Origin: Pseudomonadota bacterium | Lineage (GTDB): Bacteria; Pseudomonadota; Alphaproteobacteria; Rhizobiales; Xanthobacteraceae | Direction of reading: 5' to 3' | Assembly: GCA_023404675.1 (NCBI GenBank) | Contig: JAEYAW010000033.1 | Span: 62,001-126,000, forward strand | DNA length: 64,000 nt | Part shown: piece after piece, positions 41,266 through 51,007 of the stretch | How positions within the stretch are numbered: position 1 is the first letter of the stretch | Layout of the letters: each line of letters opens with the position of its first letter | Program-made: the position numbers and the translations under genes | Notes under the pieces: generated by a model | Databases searched by the model: none | Seen by the model: only the letters and a program-made list of their open reading frames with translations | What the model was told of the DNA's origin: nothing

Positions 41266-43212
41266 ATGACAGATATTGGTGGCGATAGTGAGCAATATAC
41301 GCTCGTGTCGCCTGAAGACTTCAAGGCCCGCATGGACCACCACTGGACCGCCACATTGGGCCTGTGTTCCTCCGAACAACTTCGCACTCTCTGGCAAATC
41401 ATTGGAGAGACTTTTCAGTCGGCTATAGTTGAAACAGCACGGGGTGTCCCTTCTCCGTGGCGGGTGTTGCAACCCCCGACAGGCTCAGGGAAGACACAGG
41501 GTGCCTGTGTATACGCCGCGCTCCAGGCGGACCTAAACAGGGACGCGGTGGACCACAGGAAGCCTGTGGGCATCCTGATTGTCACGCGTCGGATTGAGCA
41601 GGCCAACGAGATAGTCTCCACCATCAACACACTAGCGGGCCGTGTCGTCGCGGTGGCTCACCATTCGGACAGTCGGGCTACACCTGAGCTACTCGATAAC
41701 AGCGATGTCGTGGTCATCACACACCAGGCCTACGTCAATGCAGCACGTGGGCTCAGGGATCACGTGGGGAGCGCGTGGGACCGCTTGCTATCATGGCGGG
41801 GAGGTCAGCGGCTATTGACCATCATTGATGAGGCTCTGGCCAACGTCGTTGAGACCAGCAAGCTTACAGTGGCCGACCTTGGACGGGTCATCGGTTACAT
41901 CCCCGTCAACCTCCGCGCGGCATTCCCTCAGCAAGTCATAATGCTGGAGGAACTACGCCTGATCCTGTTGGCCCACACGCCAGAAGGCTCTGACCGCAAG
42001 GCGCAAATGGTGTGGGGTACTGAGGCCGCACCTTCCCTTGTGGACATGTCAGGCCTTCGTAAGGCCATGGCAGACCTACCCTATGACAAGTGGGTAGCCT
42101 CAGACGATGCCAGCCAGCGTGCGCGCATAGCCCGGTTCGTGGAGGATGTATTGACCGATGCTGAATGCATCCAATCGCAATGGGCCTACTACACGCTGAA
42201 GGGGAGCGAGCATTCGCTGAACACGGCGGCCCTCGCGGTCCCCAAGAGCCTACCCGGTCCCGTCGTGCTGGACGCAACAGCCCGCGCGGACTTCCTGTGG
42301 GACCTCTTTGAGAGACGCGCGCGCATCGAGCCAACCCCCAGTCATGTGCGGGACTACAGCCCGGTTACTCTCCACGTCGCCCGTGCTCGTGGCGTGGGAA
42401 AGACCGGGATGATAGCGAACATCAAGTCCCGGTGGTCCCGTGCGCTCGCCTCACTGGAGGCCGGGGTGTCTCATGGGCGCTTTGTGTTCGCGTGTGTCCA
42501 CAAGGCCGTTGAGCACGCTGTGTTGAGCGTTGGCACCCCGTTCCAGAACTTCTCCGTGGGGCACTGGGGCGCAATAGACGGCCGTAATGACTGGGCGAGC
42601 TATGACGTGGCCGTCATCTTCGGACTGCCCTACCGGGATCACATCTGGGCCACGAACACGTTCTACGCGCTTCAGGGAGAGCAGGACGACGCATGGCTGC
42701 GCTCACCCGGCTGGAAACAGTATGGTGATGTCCGCCGCGTGATGCAGCAACGGCAATTGTCTGTGTCCATCATCCAGGCAATCAATCGGGTCCGGTGCAG
42801 GAAGGTTATCGATGCCGAGGGCAGATGTGAGCCCACTGACATCTTCATCGTGCTTCCCGAAGACCGCGACGGGGACGCCATCTTGGAAGACATCCGGAGA
42901 GATATGCCGGGCCTCAACGTGGTTGTTTGGGCGTTTGACCTTGATGGACCCGAGGTCCGCAAGCCCCGCGCTGGATCCTCTCACGCGGCCCTTGTGGCCT
43001 ACATGAGAACCCAATTGCCGGGACAGGTGGCCTTTCAATCTCTCCGGAAGGTCCTGAACCTCACCCGCAGTGGAATGAAGAAACTGGCGACCGCCCTAAG
43101 GGACGAAAGCCACGAGACCACACGCGCCCTCAAGGCCATGGGTGTGGAATATCGAACGACAGGCACCGGGCGGGGAGCCATAAGCTTCCTCGCCAAATAC
43201 GCGACAGCCTGA
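41266..43212 (+). CDS. SF2 helicase-like ATPase (648 aa)
   Basis: Walker A at 71-77 (PTGSGKT) and DEAL Walker B at 188-191 (LLTIIDEALANVVE) are intact. Motif Ia-like ILIVTRRIEQANEIVSTIN, motif III-like VLDATARADFLWDLF, and a motif VI-like QAINRVRCR at 504-512 in place of QxxGRxxR complete the pattern. The C-terminal 100 residues (SLRKVLNLTRSGMKKLATALRD, TRALKAMGVEYRTTGTGRGA) look like a winged helix. No nuclease domain was seen. The start codon has no good Shine-Dalgarno but is preceded by RNA hairpins. A replication or DNA-handling role for the element is likely. Confidence 0.78.
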   Translation: MTDIGGDSEQYTLVSPEDFKARMDHHWTATLGLCSSEQLRTLWQIIGETFQSAIVETARGVPSPWRVLQPPTGSGKTQGACVYAALQADLNRDAVDHRKPVGILIVTRRIEQANEIVSTINTLAGRVVAVAHHSDSRATPELLDNSDVVVITHQAYVNAARGLRDHVGSAWDRLLSWRGGQRLLTIIDEALANVVETSKLTVADLGRVIGYIPVNLRAAFPQQVIMLEELRLILLAHTPEGSDRKAQMVWGTEAAPSLVDMSGLRKAMADLPYDKWVASDDASQRARIARFVEDVLTDAECIQSQWAYYTLKGSEHSLNTAALAVPKSLPGPVVLDATARADFLWDLFERRARIEPTPSHVRDYSPVTLHVARARGVGKTGMIANIKSRWSRALASLEAGVSHGRFVFACVHKAVEHAVLSVGTPFQNFSVGHWGAIDGRNDWASYDVAVIFGLPYRDHIWATNTFYALQGEQDDAWLRSPGWKQYGDVRRVMQQRQLSVSIIQAINRVRCRKVIDAEGRCEPTDIFIVLPEDRDGDAILEDIRRDMPGLNVVVWAFDLDGPEVRKPRAGSSHAALVAYMRTQLPGQVAFQSLRKVLNLTRSGMKKLATALRDESHETTRALKAMGVEYRTTGTGRGAISFLAKYATA

Positions 43213-43219
43213 CAAACTA

Positions 43220-43265
43220 AAAGCCAGCATGAGGACCCACATGGGCACCCGTGCTGGCTTTTTTT
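43220..43265 (+). terminator. Rho-independent terminator after the helicase gene
   Basis: AAAGCCAGCA and TGCTGGCTTT arms (10 bp) enclose 22 bases, and TTTTT follows. It begins 7 bp after the helicase stop. Confidence 0.8.
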
Positions 43266-43334
43266 CGTCAGGTATCTGGTGTCGTGTTCAGGCCACGCGG
43301 CCTCCTGTGTGCGCCGGTGCGGGAGTGCTCCAGC

Positions 43335-43526
43335 CTAAGCCCTGCCCCCATGGAAAACCGCGTTAGACAAGTCCTCATCGTCAACGCCCCACCTCTGCGC
43401 TAGGGCCACGCTCCGCTCTTCCAACGCCAAGGCTCGCTCCAGAGCTCGTTCGGCGCGATAGATGCGGCCTACGACCCACGCATGCCTTTTAGCCATCAGC
43501 CACAATTTCACAGAATACAGTGTCAT
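43335..43526 (-). CDS. Small helical protein downstream of the integrase (63 aa)
   Basis: ATG 43526 follows GGAGAG at a good distance. The peptide MTLYSVKLWLMAKRHAWVVG then RIYRAERALERALALEERSV is basic then amphipathic, ending QRWGVDDEDLSNAVFHGGRA. It lies 41 bp after the integrase C-terminal frame on the same strand. Its size and place suggest an excisionase or element regulator, but no HTH is visible and the call is only positional. Confidence 0.45.
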   Translation of the reverse strand: MTLYSVKLWLMAKRHAWVVGRIYRAERALERALALEERSVALAQRWGVDDEDLSNAVFHGGRA

Positions 43527-43566
43527 GACCTTCTCTCCATGTGCACCCCGGACCATCCCGGAGGGT

Positions 43567-45394
43567 TCATTTGGGGCCGCGTGTGGGCCGCGTGTTCGTG
43601 AAGGGCTTCACGCGCGATAGGTCCAAGCCCTTGTATGAGATGCTCTCGATGGCCGCGCGTATCGGCTCAGCTCCGTAGCGCTCCAGCATGGCCTTGGCTC
43701 CATAGCGCCCGCTCATGGTCGAGCGCGTGGACCACCCCACAAGCGCCTTACGCAATTCGATATCTACGCCCGCCTGTCTGAGCCTGTCCGATATGCCGTG
43801 TCTGAAACTGTGAAAAACCTTGTCTTCGTCATCGATTCCGAGTTCGGACAAGTATCTTCCGAACCACTGGCTCCATGCGGAGCGCCCGTGTTTCACATCC
43901 GGGGCGACTAGCGGAAACAGCCACTCTTGCTCCCCCGCTTGTCGCTTCACGGTTGTTACGAAGTCGAGGAATCCCAATCGTCGTAGTTCGGGATGGAGTG
44001 CCACGGTACGTCGCGCGGCCCGAGTCTTGAGCGTCCGGCCTGCCTGTCGGTTCTTCTCAATCACGATAAAAAGAAGTGTCTGTTTCCGTGTCGGTTTCCA
44101 CGTCACTCGCTCGGAGCCCCGCTAGTTCCCCCAATCGGGCCCCTGTGAACAGGCTTAGCAGCGGCAACCAGAACGCAGTTGGTCCCTTGCCTCCCTCGGG
44201 AATCTCGTGGCCGGTAAACACTGGGGAATTGAAAAGGCACTGAAGTTCGGCGACTGCGAACGGGCCCCGCGTGGAGTCCTCTTCCTCCAAGCGCATCTGT
44301 TGAAACGGGTCCGCCCACGGCATGTCATCGGGGATGATGCCGTTGATGTACGACCACTTTCCGACGGCCTGTATCGCCCCCATGAGCTTGTTGATGGTGG
44401 GGGGCTTAATCTTGGGGACCTCAGGGTGTTTCGCACCGTACTCGGCCAGCACCGGCAACGGAGCATCGCGAAGATTCCCGGGCTTCCTGCGTGGGATGTG
44501 CTGTAGAGCCTCGCGGAACGTTCGCGCATGAGCCTTCTTGATTGTGCCTATCGGTAGGTTTCCGTGAAGCTCAACAAACATGTCCACGGCGTGCTCGTAT
44601 TCCACCCGGGTGCTCGCGGACGGTTGGCGGGCCTTCAGCCAGCCCGCCCAAGCGGTGCGCAGGGTCTCACCGGCTTCCTGAGCCACATGTGGGGCAGGTG
44701 CGGGCAGTGGGGGTGTCTCGACAAACTCGCCCTCGTTCCGTGCCTGTATGGCTTGAAGAGCGCGGACATAAGCCCTCAGGGCGGCATTGCCGAGCAAAGG
44801 CCATGAAGGGCTATCCGGCTTCAGCGCCAGCCCGAACGCGTCCAGCGCGATGGCGATTTGGTCCTGAATGACTGTGAAGTCCCCAAGGGCCGCTGCCTGC
44901 TTATAGTCGGGTAGGCCATCTGCTACGCCCTCCCTGATCGCTCCAAGTTGCTCCAGCGATATGCCGTGGCCCGGCAGTTGTTCGTAGGGGGCGGCCCATG
45001 ATCCAATCTCGCGACCTTCGACTCTGGCCAACCAGTTAGCGTGGCGCTTCATGAGGTCCCGGCCACCGACACGGACGCGCTCATCATCGAACAATTCTCG
45101 GGCGAACACGTATTCGGCTAGTCGCTGAATCTCCACGGGGGTGAGGCTTGCACGTTCTGCCACGGGCCTCTCTGCGAGCAGTTCTTCCGCTCGCCGCACA
45201 ATGTCATCGAACACGAGATACACGGGTACCGCGCGCTGGCGGGCCTCTCGTGGGTCTTTGGTGCCGAGGGACTTCTTGAGGAAGACCTGTCGCGGCTTTC
45301 CATTGCCAAGAATGCGGGCGACCGCTTCCTGAAGGCGCTCAGGTATCTTCCGTTGTGCGGAGTAAGTGCCGTGCTGACTTTTAACCAGACTCAT
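43567..45394 (-). pseudogene. Tyrosine integrase, split by a frameshift
   Basis: The N-terminal part (45394 to about 44070) has a DUF6538-like domain (VKSQHGTYSAQRKIPERLQEA, VFLKKSLGTKDPREARQRA), a core-binding domain and the first catalytic arginine in FTGARLGELAGLRASDVE. The reading then breaks near 44067-44077 by an apparent single extra base beside an A5 tract (+ strand). The other frame continues LLFIVIEKNRQAGRTLKTRAARR with HSFRHGISDRL (HxxR) and SGRYGAKAM (catalytic Tyr), ending at 43567. All catalytic residues exist across the two frames. It starts about 100 bp from the tRNA copy of the att repeat. Sequencing error, decay or programmed shifting cannot be told apart. Confidence 0.85.
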
Positions 45395-45496
45395 CAGTAA
45401 GCGCATCGGTTGCTACCTGGATTGTATACCACCAGTCAGCCGATAACGCCGTGATTTTGTGCAAGTTTTTGGTCTGTCTACCGAATCGGGGGAGCG

Positions 45497-45573
<77 letters not shown>

Positions 45574-45655
45574 GAACCTCACGCACGGCGCGTGAAATAG
45601 CAGAGGCGGCGCGCTCCGGCCACTGCTTTTCGCCGGGTGGGAGCTGCGGTGGTCT

Positions 45656-45698
45656 TACGTTTTCGGGCGCGGCGAATGCCGCTTCGCCCGAAAACGTA
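45656..45698. repeat. Perfect 14-bp inverted repeat (first of two)
   Basis: TACGTTTTCGGGCG and CGCCCGAAAACGTA flank a 15-base spacer. It lies in the 253-bp gap between the tRNA start and the stop of the acyl-CoA dehydrogenase. It may act as a terminator for the leftward gene. Confidence 0.6.
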
Positions 45699-45711
45699 TC
45701 GGTTCAGCAAT

Positions 45712-45767
45712 CCTGCGCAGTTCCGCCGATGCCGGCCGAACGGCTCCGGGCGGCAGAACTGTGCAGG
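45712..45767. repeat. Imperfect 16-bp inverted repeat (second of two)
   Basis: CCTGCGCAGTTCCGCC faces GGCAGAACTGTGCAGG, matching at 14 of 16 positions with a 24-base spacer. It is 13 bp from the previous inverted repeat but differs in sequence. The gap holds no gene besides these structures. Confidence 0.55.
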
Positions 45768-45826
45768 AGCGGGGACATCAGGACCGGACGCCCGAAGGCC
45801 GCGTCAGGGCTCGCGCTCGCAGCGGC

Positions 45827-47119
45827 TTACGCCGCGGCCACGACTTGCCGTTCGATCAGGTCGGCGTATTTTTCCAGTGCGGCCTTTTCCTGATCGGGGA
45901 TGTAGCCGGTCGGGAACAGCCGGTCGGTGCCCTTCTTCTCCCGCAGCACCTGTCGCGCGACCGTGACCTTGTGAACTTCCGTGGGGCCGTCGGCCAGCCC
46001 CATATGGAAGCTCTCGATCACCTGCTCGGCGAAAGGCATGTCCGGCGTGACGCCGAGCGAGCCATGCAGATGCAGGGCGCGCGCCGCCACGTCGTGAAAG
46101 ATCTTCGGCATCACCGCTTTGACCGCCGAAATGTCTTTCCGGACCTTCATGTAGTCCTTGTACTTGTCGATGCGCCAGGCGGTGCGAAGCACGAGCAGCC
46201 GGAATTGTTCGATCTCGATCCAGGAGTCGGCGATCTTCTCCTGGACCATCTGCTTGTCCGCCAGCAGCGAGCCTTGCGTGTGGCGGCTCAGGGCGCGCTC
46301 GCACATCATGTCGAACGAGCGCTGAACCTGCCCGATGGTGCGCATGGCGTGGTGGATGCGGCCGCCGCCAAGGCGTGTCTGCGCGACGACGAAGCCGCCG
46401 CCGCGCGGGCCGAGCAGGTGATCCTTCGGAATACGGACGTCCTTGAAGCGCAGATAGGCGTGGGATGGCACGCCGTGGAAGCCGACAGGCATGTTGCGCA
46501 GGATCTCGATGCCGGGCGTTTCCATCGGCACGATAAACGTGGACAGCCGATTGTATTCACCGGCATCGGGGTCTGTCACCGCCATGACGATCAGGAAGCT
46601 GGCGACATGAGCATGCGAGGCGAACCATTTGTCGCCGTTCAGCACCCAGCCGTTTTCGCTTTCCTCGGCGCGGAACTTGAAGACTTTCGGATCCGCGCCG
46701 CCCTGTGGCTCGGTCATGGCGAAGCAGGACACGATCTCGTTGTCCAGAAGTGGACGGAGATAGCGTGATTTCTGATCTTCGGTTCCGTAGTGCGCGAGGA
46801 TTTCTGCATTGCCCGAGTCCGGGGCCTGGCAGCCAAAAACCGTCGGCGCGAAACGCGACCGCCCGAGAATCTCGTTGATCAACGCGAGCTTGACCTGTCC
46901 GAATCCCTGTCCGCCAAGCTCGGGTCCAAGATGACAGGCCCACAAGCCCCGCTCTTTCACCTTCGCCTGAAGGGGCCGGACCAGCGCATTGCGCTTGGGA
47001 TTCTTGACCTCGTAGGGAAATTCAAGAATGTGGTCGAGCGGTTCGACCTCCTCGCGCACAAACTGATCGATCCAGTCGAGTTCTTTCTGAAATTGCGGGT
47101 CGGTCTCGAAATCCCACAT
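45827..47119 (-). CDS. Acyl-CoA dehydrogenase, ACAD10/11-like (430 aa)
   Basis: Long ACAD beginning MWDFETDPQFQKELDWIDQF, with IVSCFAMTEPQGGADPKVF, LNGDKWFASHAHVASF, and VVAQTRLGGGRIHHAMRTIG. The last motif replaces the glutamate-bearing helix of short-chain ACADs and is typical of the ACAD10/11 branch. LHLHGSLGVTPDMPFAEQVIE and LADGPTEVHKVTVARQVL complete the FAD site. Related enzymes act on long-chain, branched or 4-hydroxy acyl-CoAs. It is transcribed toward the tRNA and its neighbour upstream is a polysaccharide gene, so it seems to be a separate unit. Confidence 0.92.
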   Translation of the reverse strand: MWDFETDPQFQKELDWIDQFVREEVEPLDHILEFPYEVKNPKRNALVRPLQAKVKERGLWACHLGPELGGQGFGQVKLALINEILGRSRFAPTVFGCQAPDSGNAEILAHYGTEDQKSRYLRPLLDNEIVSCFAMTEPQGGADPKVFKFRAEESENGWVLNGDKWFASHAHVASFLIVMAVTDPDAGEYNRLSTFIVPMETPGIEILRNMPVGFHGVPSHAYLRFKDVRIPKDHLLGPRGGGFVVAQTRLGGGRIHHAMRTIGQVQRSFDMMCERALSRHTQGSLLADKQMVQEKIADSWIEIEQFRLLVLRTAWRIDKYKDYMKVRKDISAVKAVMPKIFHDVAARALHLHGSLGVTPDMPFAEQVIESFHMGLADGPTEVHKVTVARQVLREKKGTDRLFPTGYIPDQEKAALEKYADLIERQVVAAA

Positions 47120-47235
47120 CTGGCTTCCTCCATTTCTTATGTGCCCTGCTCACGGCAGGCTGTGGTGCATTGTAGAGCCTCTGTGGATCGCAGGGCAATC
47201 TCGGGGTCGCGTTCATCACGCGATGACAAGTCGCG

Positions 47236-48525
47236 TCATCGCGTTGGCGAATCGTCCGCGCCGGGAGGCTGAGAGGCATGGGCCGACCGCCGCTCCTCCG
47301 CCTTCTGCCTCGGCCGGACGATGGCCCATGTCCCGATCAGCACGATGGCCTCCGACACCGCGCCGCCGAGCAGTGCCCAGGACGGCGTCGTTGTCAGGAG
47401 GATCGCCAGCACCAGCAGCAGCCCCGCGACGGCCGCGATGGCCGAGAGGATCGCGATGGCGCGGAAATCCTGTGCGATTTCGAGCCAGATGCGCGGCATC
47501 ACGTAGAGCATCGGCAGCGCGCTCATGATCCATGCCAGCACTGAAATCTTGAAGAAGCGGGTATCGTCGAGGCTTTCCGGCTGGATGAACGGAAGTGCGA
47601 TCAGAACGGCCGCGCCATACAACAGCCCGAAGACCGCCAGCAGGAACGGCCAGCGCCGCAGCAGGCGTCCGACAGCCGCGAACTGTCTGCGTGCCATCAG
47701 TCTGGCCATCTCCGGATGGATCATGTTGGCGAAGGCGGTGGACACGATGCGCAGCGGCACGAAGAAGACGAGCGCGGCGGCGATCGGCGCATAGGCCGCC
47801 GGCCCGGCCATGGCCGCCACCAGAAGCGCCATGCCCTGCCCCTGGATATTGGTGATCGTCACGCTCAGCAGCGACCATTTCAGATCGCGCCAGAGGCGTT
47901 TGTATCTCCGCCAGAAATGGATGCCCGTGCTCAGGCGGACGCGCCGCCGGTTGAAGGCCAGCATCACCGCGATGCCGAGCGCGTTGGCGATCACGAGCGC
48001 CACGAATGTGTGCTGGAGGATGTGCTGGCCGTTCCACACCACCCACGTCGCTCCAAGCGCGCCGCTCAGCGTGAACGCCAGATCGCTGGCCGCGACCAGC
48101 AGCTGGCGCTTGCGCGCGAAGAATACGGTGCGGATGTGGGCGCGCAGGGTCCACAGACCGACGAACGCACCGCCGATCATTTCGCCCTCGTCGATCCAGG
48201 CCCGGAGCACGCCGGCCATGGCGAGCCCGAACGTGATGGACAGCAGCGTTGCCGCCGTGCCGAAAGTGATTTCATAGGCGTTGGCCGACGTCTCGCTGTG
48301 GCTCTGCGAGATCGCGATGCTGGCCGGAAGCGCGGTGAAGGCGCGGATATAGGTGAGGCCGATGCCGCCGATCACCATTACCAGCGCGAAGATGCCATAG
48401 TCGCGGGCCGAGACGAAATGCAGCAGCAACAGGTTGAGCGCGAGGTGAAAGGCGCTCTGCATCGCCTCGCCGCCGATCATCACCACGAGCTTGAGCAGGG
48501 TGCGCTGGATCGCGGCGAGGTTCAT
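47236..48525 (-). CDS. Polysaccharide flippase / Wzx-like membrane protein (429 aa)
   Basis: Around twelve hydrophobic helices (for example FHLALNLLLLHFVSARDYGIF, LLSITFGLAMAGVLRAWI, MALLVAAMAGPAAYAPIAAALVFFV). The N-terminal helix with S-A-R-D-Y-G-I-F is typical of the MATE/MVF-like PST exporters. It would flip lipid-linked sugar repeats across the inner membrane. Its start overlaps the stop of the glycosyltransferase upstream by ATGA (48522-48525), tying it to polysaccharide synthesis. Confidence 0.85.
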   Translation of the reverse strand: MNLAAIQRTLLKLVVMIGGEAMQSAFHLALNLLLLHFVSARDYGIFALVMVIGGIGLTYIRAFTALPASIAISQSHSETSANAYEITFGTAATLLSITFGLAMAGVLRAWIDEGEMIGGAFVGLWTLRAHIRTVFFARKRQLLVAASDLAFTLSGALGATWVVWNGQHILQHTFVALVIANALGIAVMLAFNRRRVRLSTGIHFWRRYKRLWRDLKWSLLSVTITNIQGQGMALLVAAMAGPAAYAPIAAALVFFVPLRIVSTAFANMIHPEMARLMARRQFAAVGRLLRRWPFLLAVFGLLYGAAVLIALPFIQPESLDDTRFFKISVLAWIMSALPMLYVMPRIWLEIAQDFRAIAILSAIAAVAGLLLVLAILLTTTPSWALLGGAVSEAIVLIGTWAIVRPRQKAEERRSAHASQPPGADDSPTR

Positions 48526-49685
48526 GGCGTTGTCAGCCCGTCGCTGGACTGTTTGAGGCTCAGCATCTCACGGACGATGGCCGCGAGACGGTCGGCGACG
48601 CCCTGTTCGCTGAACAAGGCCTCGAAGCGCGCGCGGCCATCGGCGGCCATGGGAGCGAGGCATTCCGGCGCGCGGATGACATGCCCGAGCACCTGCGCCA
48701 GCGCAGCCGGATCGCCCGGCGGGACGAGCCAGCCGGTGATGCCATCGTCGACGACTTCGCGCAGGCCGCCGATCGCGGACGCCACCGGCGGCCGCCCGAA
48801 CGCCATGGCCTCTATCGCCACGCGTCCGAGCGACTCGGGGCGGACGGACGGTACGGTGACGATATCGGCCCAACGATACAACGGCGAGGGATCGTCGATA
48901 AACGGCTCGACACGAACCTGCGCCGACAGCCCCAGATCGGCGACGGAATCGCGCAGGGCTGCCTCAAGTCCGGGATCCTCGAACGCACTGCCCACGATCC
49001 GCACGTCGAGCCGTTCGCGCAGTTCGGCGGGCAGGCTTTTGAGCGCGGCGAGCAGGATGTCCTGCCCCTTGATCCGGTTGATGCGGCCGAGCATCAGCAC
49101 GCGCAGCGGCCGCGTGCCGTCGTAGCCGGGCGGAGACCATTGTTCAGGACCGGCCAGTCCATTGTAAACGATGTCGGCGGCGTAACCGGGCGGGGCGGCG
49201 AAGGCCTCGGCCGTGGCGCGCGAGTTGAAGATCAGCCGGGCTCTGCCCCACAGCGCGAGGCGTCTCAGCACGGGACGGGCCGCGCCTTCCGGAATTTCGT
49301 GAATGTGCTGGATGACCCTGCCGGGGAAAAAACGGGCGGCCAGCACATGATCGATGATCACCGAGGTGTTGATGTAGACGAGATCGTTGCGTCTCAGCCG
49401 CGCTGCGGAACGGAATACCGCTCGGGTTAACGTAACAGGAGCAGTCGCTATCAGTTTCGGCAGATTCTTGCGGCGCAAGACCCACAGCGGCTCGTAGACG
49501 ATCCGGCTGGCGACGCCGTCGAGCAGCGTCACGATCGGGCCCTGGCGTGGCAGCACGACCTCGATCTCCGCCGCAGGCCAGGCGCGCCGGAACGCCGCCA
49601 CGCTTTCGGCGAAGCTGCGGTCCGAGCCGTAAAGTTCGTAGCCCTGATGAACACAAGCGATACGAAGTGCCACAATCCCGTCCAT
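48522..49685 (-). CDS. Glycosyltransferase family 4 (387 aa)
   Basis: GT-B enzyme. The N-terminal domain begins MDGIVALRIACVHQGYELYG, the sugar-nucleotide domain VLMLGRINRIKGQDILLAAL, and VPSVRPESLGRVAIEAMAFGRPPVAS holds the E-x7-E motif of retaining GT4 enzymes. A C-terminal GGLREVVDDGITGWLVPPGD follows. ATG 49685 fits better than the longer open frame to 49733. It is coupled to the flippase gene and divergent from a second glycosyltransferase. Donor and acceptor are unknown. Confidence 0.9.
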   Translation of the reverse strand: MDGIVALRIACVHQGYELYGSDRSFAESVAAFRRAWPAAEIEVVLPRQGPIVTLLDGVASRIVYEPLWVLRRKNLPKLIATAPVTLTRAVFRSAARLRRNDLVYINTSVIIDHVLAARFFPGRVIQHIHEIPEGAARPVLRRLALWGRARLIFNSRATAEAFAAPPGYAADIVYNGLAGPEQWSPPGYDGTRPLRVLMLGRINRIKGQDILLAALKSLPAELRERLDVRIVGSAFEDPGLEAALRDSVADLGLSAQVRVEPFIDDPSPLYRWADIVTVPSVRPESLGRVAIEAMAFGRPPVASAIGGLREVVDDGITGWLVPPGDPAALAQVLGHVIRAPECLAPMAADGRARFEALFSEQGVADRLAAIVREMLSLKQSSDGLTTP

Positions 49686-49837
49686 TCGAGCCGGCGAACT
49701 CGCCCTGCGGTTTCGTTGATGCCGGGCAGGCAATTTTAACGATGTCGCGCATCGGCGCTAAAACCTTGCGCCAAGGCGATGTATTGCAACCTATCCGATC
49801 TTATTTTCCATTGTCTGTACGGATCCCGGAAAAACGT

Positions 49838-51007
49838 ATGACGGCCACATCCCCCGGCCTTCTGATTCTCGGCACGCGTGGCATCCCGGCCGCTCATGGC
49901 GGATTTGAGACCTTTGCCGAGAAACTGGCGCTGTTTCTGGTCGCGCGTGGCTGGCGGGTGGGCGTGTACTGTCAGGACGAGGTGCCGGCCGTGACACAGC
50001 GCTTTCGCAGCGAGATCTGGCGCGGGGTCGAGCTCATCCATACGCAGGTCGCCTCGACCGGCCCGCGGGCGACGCTCGATTTCGACTGGCATTGCGTGCG
50101 CCATGCGGCGACGCGACCCGATCTCAGTCTTGTGCTGGGCTACAACAGCGGACTATTTCTGCCTTACCTGCGGCTCGCGGGGCGGAAAATCCTGACCAAC
50201 ATGGATGGGATCGAATGGCGGCGGCCGAAATGGTCGCGCCCGGTCCGCGCGTGGTTCTGGGTCAACGAGTGGATCGCGGCCTGGGCGTCGCACCGGCTGG
50301 TCGCCGACCATCCGGTGATCGCCGATCACCTCGCCACCCGCCGCTCGCGCGATGCGATCGTGATGATCCCCTATGGCGGCGTGCCGATCGAGGCGGCACC
50401 TGTCGCGCCGCTCGAAAGCTACGGGCTGGAGCTGGGGCGCTATCTGATCTCGATCGCGCGCGTCGAGCCGGACAATTCCATCCTGACCATGGTCGAGGCG
50501 TTCTCCCGCAAGCCGCGCGGGATGAAGCTGGTGGTGCTCGGCGATTTTTCGGACAGCAACGACTATCACCGGCAGATCAGGGCGGCGGCCGGTCCCGAAG
50601 TCGTCATGCCGGGCGGCATCTACGATCCCGCCATCGTTCAGGCGCTGCGCTTTCATGCGCGCGGCTACATGCACGGGCACACGGTCGGCGGCACAAATCC
50701 GTCGCTGGTCGAGGCGCTGTGGGCCGGCAATCCGGTGATCGCCCACGACAACATCTATAATCGCTGGACCGCCGGTGAGGCCGCGCTGTTCTTCAGCGAT
50801 CATGACAGTTGCGAGGCCGCGATGGAGCGGCTGATCGCCGACGATGAACTCGCCACGCGGCTGAAGGCCACCGCGCGCGCGCAGGCGCGGGAGAAATTCG
50901 ACTGGACCGATGTGCTCGAAGCCTATGAACGGGAAGCGCTTGCGCTGATCCATGGCGGCGAGCCCCGGGTGGCCGTGCCCGCAGATTCCCTCGGCAAGAC
51001 ACCCTGA
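49838..51007 (+). CDS. DUF1972-type glycosyltransferase (389 aa)
   Basis: LLILGTRGIPAAHGGFETFAEKLALFL is the DUF1972 signature (GTRGxPxxxGGFE) of rhamnosyl-type transferases. The C-terminal GT1/4 part has LISIARVEPDNSILTMVEAF, GGIYDPAIVQALRFHARGYMHGH and GTNPSLVEALWAGNPVIAHDN. ATG 49838 is preferred; further in-frame starts run back into the opposite gene. Its TGA overlaps the start of a GH5-like gene (TGATG at 51005-51009). Confidence 0.9.
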   Translation: MTATSPGLLILGTRGIPAAHGGFETFAEKLALFLVARGWRVGVYCQDEVPAVTQRFRSEIWRGVELIHTQVASTGPRATLDFDWHCVRHAATRPDLSLVLGYNSGLFLPYLRLAGRKILTNMDGIEWRRPKWSRPVRAWFWVNEWIAAWASHRLVADHPVIADHLATRRSRDAIVMIPYGGVPIEAAPVAPLESYGLELGRYLISIARVEPDNSILTMVEAFSRKPRGMKLVVLGDFSDSNDYHRQIRAAAGPEVVMPGGIYDPAIVQALRFHARGYMHGHTVGGTNPSLVEALWAGNPVIAHDNIYNRWTAGEAALFFSDHDSCEAAMERLIADDELATRLKATARAQAREKFDWTDVLEAYEREALALIHGGEPRVAVPADSLGKTP

